This document shows, one piece after another, positions 59,783 through 64,000 of a stretch of 64,000 bases of DNA. The notes below the pieces were generated by a model. It was not told where the DNA came from and ran no database searches. It saw only the letters and a list, made by a program, of their open reading frames with translations. Source of the stretch: Sarcina sp. DSM 11001. GTDB lineage: Bacteria; Bacillota; Clostridia; Lachnospirales; Lachnospiraceae. Numbering within the stretch: the first letter of the stretch is position 1; the number at the start of each line of letters is the position of its first letter. The stretch lies in contig NZ_FNFZ01000011.1 of the NCBI RefSeq assembly GCF_900101015.1, forward strand, positions 62,001 to 126,000, written 5' to 3'. The translations under genes were made by a program, and so were the position numbers.

Positions 59783-61630
59783 ATGTCCGGTTTTATGGAT
59801 TTTTGGAGAAACAGAAGCAGACTTTTTTTCAAAAATGGTGAGACAGAATCCGATGGAGAGACAAAAATGAAAGCAGAGGGCATGAAAACAGAAGAGTTCA
59901 AGACAGAAGACATTATAGCGGAAAAAGCAGCGGCAGAAGAAGCAGCAGAAGAAACAGCAATAGAAAAACCAGCGGCAGAAGAAACAGCGGCAAAAGAAAC
60001 AGCGGCAGAAGAAGCAGCGGCAGAAGAAACAGCGGCAAAAGAAACAGCGGCAAAAGAAACAGCAATAGAAAAAGCAGCGACAGAAGTAAAAACCGCAGAA
60101 AACAGCAGCGCGCAGCAGGCAGGAGCGGAAAAGGAACCGGAGAATGCAGCCTCCGCATCCGGACAGGATCAGATCCCGGATCCGGAAGAGGTCTTTAAAC
60201 ATTTTTATGCCATCTCCGCGATCCCGCACGGTTCATTTTTCACAAAGGAACTGAGTGATTATCTGGAAAACTTCGCGTCGGAGAACGGGCTGGCCTGCAT
60301 GAGGGACGAGGCCGGAAATCTGATCATTTCCAGGCCGGGTTCCAAGGGATATGAGAATGCCGAGCCGCTGGCCCTCCAGGGTCATATCGATATGGTCCTT
60401 GAAAAAGAAGCTTCCAATTCCATTAACATGGAAAAAGAACCCATTACCCTGATCAAGGACGGGGACTGGCTGCGGGCTGACCGGACAACGCTGGGCGGCG
60501 ATGACGGGATCGCTGTCGCCATGATGATGGCCCTTCTGACGGATAAAACCATTGAGTGCCCTCCCCTCGAATGCATTTTTACTGTTGATGAAGAGGTGGG
60601 ACTCAGGGGCGCCTATGCTCTGGACCTCAGCGGGCTCAAAAGCCGCAGGATGATCAACCTGGATTCGGAAGAGGAAGGTGTCATCACCTCTGCCTGTGCG
60701 GGAGGGGTCCAGATGATCTGCACTCTGCCCGGCATCAGACGGGAGAAAAAGGGAAAACCCATGGAGATCACGATCAGCGGCCTGCTCGGCGGTCATTCAG
60801 GAGAGATGATCGGCAAAGGAAGAGCTAACGCGGACCGTCTCCTGGCCCGTCTTCTTTACAGGCTTGACAAAGAGGCAAAATATTACCTGATCAGCTTCAA
60901 CGGCGGAAAAAAGGACAACGCGATCCCCAGGGAGGCGAAGGCAGAGATCCTTTTTGCCGGAAATTATTCCAAAAAAAATATTCGTGAGACTGTCAGGAAT
61001 TTTGCAAATGATATCGCGAAGGAATACAGTGTGACAGATCCTGATATCGAGATCACGACGCGGTGGATGGATAAGGACGGAGAAAAAGAAGATAAATATA
61101 TTGTTTTCAGACGCAAGGACACCAGGCGTATGGTGCGGTTCCTCATGGCCCTGCCCAATGGAGTGATCCGGTTTTCTCCCCTCTTCAAGGATATCCCCCG
61201 GACCTCCCTCAATCTCGGGATCGTCAAGACCATGGCGGACGGTATGTATACGGACTCCCTGCTCCGGAGCAGTCTGGACTCCCAGAAACAGATGCTGGTG
61301 AACCGTATCCTGTGCATCGCGGAGGAGTTCGGCATCGACGCAAAAACAGATGGCTCCTATCCCGCCTGGGAACTGGTCGAGAAATCCCAATTCAGAGAGA
61401 TGGCGGCAGAGGTCTACCGCCGTGTGACCGGAAAGGAAGCAAAGGTCCAGGTGACCCATGGAGGCCTTGAGTGCGGCATTCTGGCGGCAAAGGTCCCCGG
61501 ACTCGAATGTATTTCGATCGGGCCTGACATGGAAGAGATCCACACTCCTGCCGAACGGCTGAGCATTCCCTCCTGTCAGAGAACCTGGGAATATGTCAAA
61601 GAGCTCGTTGCCGCCTGCGCGAAGGCCTGA
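59783..61630 (+). CDS. pepD: M20-family aminoacyl-histidine dipeptidase (PepD-like) with repeat N-terminus
   Basis: A 615-residue zinc dipeptidase. The M20 core starts near residue 135 and has LALQGHIDMVLEK (metal His 201, Asp 203), GGDDGIAVAMMMAL, TVDEEVGLRGAYALD with the catalytic Glu, NLDSEEEGVI and GLLGGHSGEMIGKGRAN. Family members are about 480-490 residues; here about 130 extra N-terminal residues are mostly 5-residue units such as AAEET and AAKET, likely a long helix. ATG 59783 is preceded by AGAAAGGA. If translation began later, the repeats would be untranslated, but no SD-supported start was found before the core. Confidence 0.9.
   Translation: MSGFMDFWRNRSRLFFKNGETESDGETKMKAEGMKTEEFKTEDIIAEKAAAEEAAEETAIEKPAAEETAAKETAAEEAAAEETAAKETAAKETAIEKAATEVKTAENSSAQQAGAEKEPENAASASGQDQIPDPEEVFKHFYAISAIPHGSFFTKELSDYLENFASENGLACMRDEAGNLIISRPGSKGYENAEPLALQGHIDMVLEKEASNSINMEKEPITLIKDGDWLRADRTTLGGDDGIAVAMMMALLTDKTIECPPLECIFTVDEEVGLRGAYALDLSGLKSRRMINLDSEEEGVITSACAGGVQMICTLPGIRREKKGKPMEITISGLLGGHSGEMIGKGRANADRLLARLLYRLDKEAKYYLISFNGGKKDNAIPREAKAEILFAGNYSKKNIRETVRNFANDIAKEYSVTDPDIEITTRWMDKDGEKEDKYIVFRRKDTRRMVRFLMALPNGVIRFSPLFKDIPRTSLNLGIVKTMADGMYTDSLLRSSLDSQKQMLVNRILCIAEEFGIDAKTDGSYPAWELVEKSQFREMAAEVYRRVTGKEAKVQVTHGGLECGILAAKVPGLECISIGPDMEEIHTPAERLSIPSCQRTWEYVKELVAACAKA
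59920..60075 (+). repeat. 15-bp in-frame repeats in the pepD N-terminal region
   Basis: Units of the form GCGGCAGAAGAAACA and GCGGCAAAAGAAACA repeat about ten times with small variations, encoding AAEET and AAKET steps. Longer blocks of several units also recur, a sign of nested duplications. Confidence 0.9.
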
Positions 61631-61692
61631 TGATAAGGCAGTAGACTGAAAACCCCAAATCGCACGGTAAGATGGGAAAGGAATGAGAGGAT

Positions 61693-62376
61693 ATGGCAGC
61701 GATCACCGGGGACTGGCTGGAGGCCCTCCGGCCGGAGTTCTCAAAACCATATTACAGGGACCTGTTCGCCTTTGTGCAGCAGGAATACAGGACCAGGACG
61801 ATCTATCCGCCTGCACAGGATCTCTTTAACGCCCTTCACGAGACACCGCTTGGAAGCGTGCGGGCAGTGATCCTGGGCCAGGATCCCTACCACGGAGAGG
61901 GCCAGGCCCACGGAATGTGCTTTTCCGTCCGTCCCGGCTGTCCGCCTCCTCCCTCCCTGATCAATATTTTCAGGGAGCTTCACGATGACCTGGGATGCTT
62001 CGAACCCGATAACGGCTACCTGATCAAATGGGCGCGCCAGGGAGTGCTGCTCCTCAATACGGTCCTGACTGTCCGCGCCCATCAGGCCAATTCCCACCGG
62101 GGCCGCGGATGGGAGCAGTTCACGGACGCGATCCTCAGGGCGGTGGACGCCCAGGACCGGCCGATCGTCTATATGCTCTGGGGGACGCCTGCCCAGACCA
62201 AGGCAGCCATGCTGGGAAATCCCCGGCACCTCATCCTCAGGGCTCCCCACCCCAGCCCCCTGTCCGCCTACCGCGGGTTTTTCGGCTGCAGGCACTTCAG
62301 CAGATGCAATGCCTTTCTGGAGAAAAACGGAGTGCCGCCCATAGACTGGCAGATTGAAAACCTGGGACAGGTTTAG
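61693..62376 (+). CDS. ung: Uracil-DNA glycosylase (family 1)
   Basis: The enzyme removes uracil from DNA in base-excision repair. The 227-residue protein has the catalytic water-activating motif VILGQDPYHGEGQAHG with Asp 64, then FSVRPGCPPPPSLINIFREL, the Asn motif VLLLNTVLTVR, and HPSPLSAYRGFFGC with the catalytic His. All key residues are intact and the length is normal. It follows pepD with a GGAATGAGAGGA-like SD upstream. Confidence 0.97.
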   Translation: MAAITGDWLEALRPEFSKPYYRDLFAFVQQEYRTRTIYPPAQDLFNALHETPLGSVRAVILGQDPYHGEGQAHGMCFSVRPGCPPPPSLINIFRELHDDLGCFEPDNGYLIKWARQGVLLLNTVLTVRAHQANSHRGRGWEQFTDAILRAVDAQDRPIVYMLWGTPAQTKAAMLGNPRHLILRAPHPSPLSAYRGFFGCRHFSRCNAFLEKNGVPPIDWQIENLGQV

Positions 62377-62534
62377 CTCACATTTGTTAAGAAATACCGG
62401 TCAGATGAGTCACTGACCACAAAAGCCGGTGCTGCTTAAATCAAACAGGCCAGGCAGATAAAGCAGCAGAGACCCTGGTCCGATGAAGTACTGATCACCA
62501 GGCCTGAGAAAACCAAGAAATGAGAGGAATCAAT

Positions 62535-63815
62535 ATGAATAAAATCCCCTATGTAACCAGGGAAAAAGCCGAAGAGATCGCCGCGCAGTATCCCACCCCC
62601 TTTTATCTCTATGATGAGAAAGGAATCCGGGAGAACGCGAAGGCTGTAAAAGAGGCCTTTGCCTGGAACCCCGGCTTTCGGGAATACTTTGCCGTCAAGG
62701 CGACGCCCAATCCCTATATCATGGATATATTCCGCGATTACGGCTTCGGCTTTGACTGCTCTTCAATGACGGAGCTGATGCTGTCGAATGCCGTGGGGGC
62801 CTCGGGACATGAGATCATGTTTTCCTCCAACGACACTCCCGCTCAGGAGTACGCCTTTGCGGCGAAGCTGGGCGCCATCATCAATCTCGATGACATCACC
62901 CACATCCCCTTCCTTGAAAAGATCCTGGACGGGAAGTTCCCGGAGACCATGTCCCTGCGCTACAATCCCGGCGGCGTCTTCCAGATGAGCAACGGGATCA
63001 TGGACAATCCCGGCGATTCCAAATATGGCTTTACCAAGGCTCAGCTCTTCGAAGGCTACCGGATCCTCAGGGACAAGGGAGTGAAGCACTTCGGCCTGCA
63101 CGCTTTCCTCGCCAGCAATACGGTCTCCAATGACTATTACCCGGAACTGGCCGGAAGACTTTTCAGCCTGGCGGCAGAGGCACAGCGGGAACTCGGCATC
63201 CACTTTGCCTTCATCAATCTCTCCGGCGGCGTAGGAGTCCCCTACCGCAAGAGCGAGGTCCCCAATGATATTCGTGTGATCGGAGAGGGAGTGCGGGAAA
63301 AATACGAGCGCATCCTCGTCCCCGCGGGAATGGGAGATGTCGCGATCTATACCGAGATGGGACGCTTCATGCTCGCCCCCTACGGTGCTCTCGTGACCAG
63401 GGCGATCCACTCCAAGCATATTTACAAGGAATATATCGGCGTCGACGCCTGCGCGGCCAACCTCATGCGCCCCGCCATGTACGGCGCCTATCACCATATC
63501 ACTGTCCTGGGCAAAGAGAACGAGATCTGCGATCACACCTATGACGTGGTCGGGTCCCTCTGCGAAAACAACGACAAATTCGCCATTGACAGGGAGCTTC
63601 CCCGGATCGACCAGGGAGACCTGCTCTTTATCCATGATGCCGGTGCCCACGGCTTTGCCATGGGCTACAATTACAACGGCCGCCTGTGGAGCGCCGAGCT
63701 TCTCCTCAAGGAGGACGGCTCTGTCCAGCAGATCCGCCGCGCTCAGGAGCCCAGGGATTATTTCGCCACCTTTGACCAGACCCCTTACTATGCGAAGATG
63801 TTCCCGGAAGGGTAA
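62535..63815 (+). CDS. lysA: Diaminopimelate decarboxylase-family PLP enzyme
   Basis: A 426-residue fold-III PLP decarboxylase, most likely forming lysine from meso-diaminopimelate. The Schiff-base Lys is residue 55 in YFAVKATPNP. Further features are INLSGGVGVPY (phosphate loop), EMGRFMLAPYG, and the C-terminal active-site Cys/Tyr region GSLCENNDKFA with HDAGAHGFAMGYNYNGR. ATG 62535 follows AGAGGA; an in-frame ATG at 62520 lies before that SD. Other alanine-racemase-fold decarboxylases are less likely but possible. It stands alone, followed by a strong terminator; the spacer before it has an imperfect repeat (about 62400 and 62479). Confidence 0.85.
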   Translation: MNKIPYVTREKAEEIAAQYPTPFYLYDEKGIRENAKAVKEAFAWNPGFREYFAVKATPNPYIMDIFRDYGFGFDCSSMTELMLSNAVGASGHEIMFSSNDTPAQEYAFAAKLGAIINLDDITHIPFLEKILDGKFPETMSLRYNPGGVFQMSNGIMDNPGDSKYGFTKAQLFEGYRILRDKGVKHFGLHAFLASNTVSNDYYPELAGRLFSLAAEAQRELGIHFAFINLSGGVGVPYRKSEVPNDIRVIGEGVREKYERILVPAGMGDVAIYTEMGRFMLAPYGALVTRAIHSKHIYKEYIGVDACAANLMRPAMYGAYHHITVLGKENEICDHTYDVVGSLCENNDKFAIDRELPRIDQGDLLFIHDAGAHGFAMGYNYNGRLWSAELLLKEDGSVQQIRRAQEPRDYFATFDQTPYYAKMFPEG

Positions 63816-63868
63816 AAGTATTCCTGAAGGTCGACAGACAAATAAACAATGGAAGGCCTGGATTATCT

Positions 63869-63905
63869 AAAAAGCCCCGGCGGGTCAGGACCCGCGGGGC
63901 TTTTT
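63869..63905. terminator. Bidirectional terminator after lysA
   Basis: AAAAAGCCCC (63869-63878) and GCGGGT (63880-63885) pair with ACCCGC (63890-63895) and GGGGCTTTTT (63896-63905), with one bulged G. A and T runs on both arms suit either direction. The remaining 95 bases to the window end show no gene. Confidence 0.95.
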
Positions 63906-64000
63906 AACAGTCCGGACAGTTTTGAATCCGGGCAACATTCCGATTAGGATTCTCGTACGACATTTTATTCTTCATCACGGAATTGTACCCACGATGAAGC

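Overview
The window reads as a contiguous piece of the chromosome of a low-to-mid G+C, Gram-positive, anaerobic Clostridia-type bacterium, most like a Lachnospiraceae relative. The grounds are gene order and gene types: a Firmicutes-type run of Asp23/nusB/xseA/xseB/ispA/tlyA/nadK/argR/recN; rimP-nusA-rnpM-ylxQ-infB-rbfA-nrnA-truB-ribF-rpsO-pnp in clostridial order; a single-chain glycyl-tRNA synthetase; an M16C peptidase; and a biotin-dependent Na+ decarboxylase cluster. Nearly everything is housekeeping. I see no prophage, transposase, CRISPR array or defence island.

Layout. 1-5.3 kb: 3' end of polA, a WalJ-like metallo-beta-lactamase, coaE, the conserved ACT/UPF0237 plus UPF0210 pair, and a PfkB-type sugar kinase, closed by a bidirectional terminator. 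5.5-8.9 kb: pyruvate carboxylase, the only minus-strand gene. 8.9-9.8 kb: AT-rich gap with tRNA-Glu(CUC). 9.8-24.3 kb: translation and RNA-metabolism block from rimP to pnp, then prfC. 24.5-36 kb: Asp23-nusB-xseAB-ispA-tlyA-nadK-argR-recN, a DUF1836 protein, pcrA and a small acidic membrane protein. 36.7-47.4 kb: M16C peptidase, era, recO, glyQS, alaS, rpsU, scpB. 47.6-53.2 kb: a five-gene cluster encoding two different carboxyltransferase subunits, an OadG-like lipoprotein, a biotin carrier and the Na+-pumping beta subunit. 53.2-63.8 kb: a possible structured RNA, a glycogen debranching enzyme, a two-component pair, hisH-hisF, a repeat-extended M20 dipeptidase, ung and lysA.

The strongest unexplained signal is in the spacers and low-complexity tails. 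At more than fifteen places there is a short tandem array (period about 13-42 bp), each with a unit unrelated to the others. Several arrays are copies of the last codons and stop codon of the upstream gene (ACT gene, nadK, glyQS, alaS, DUF1836 gene, scpB), so the gene end is echoed into the spacer. Others multiply Shine-Dalgarno-like sequence in front of the next gene. The clear coding arrays have periods divisible by three (nusA tail 42 bp, nusB tail 15 bp, pepD N-terminus 15 bp), while spacer arrays also use 13, 14, 16, 17 and 20 bp. Many conserved proteins (RimP, TruB, InfB, XseB, DUF1836, PepD) carry low-complexity insertions or extensions. This suggests a lineage prone to local tandem duplication.

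The second item is a multibranched RNA-like fold at 53.3-53.5 kb. It has a promoter-like element upstream, a 12-bp closing stem and a T-rich end. The third is the Na+ pump cluster, whose subunit mix resembles transcarboxylase (12S-, 5S- and 1.3S-like) combined with a membrane pump. All function calls come from reading motifs; no searches were run.
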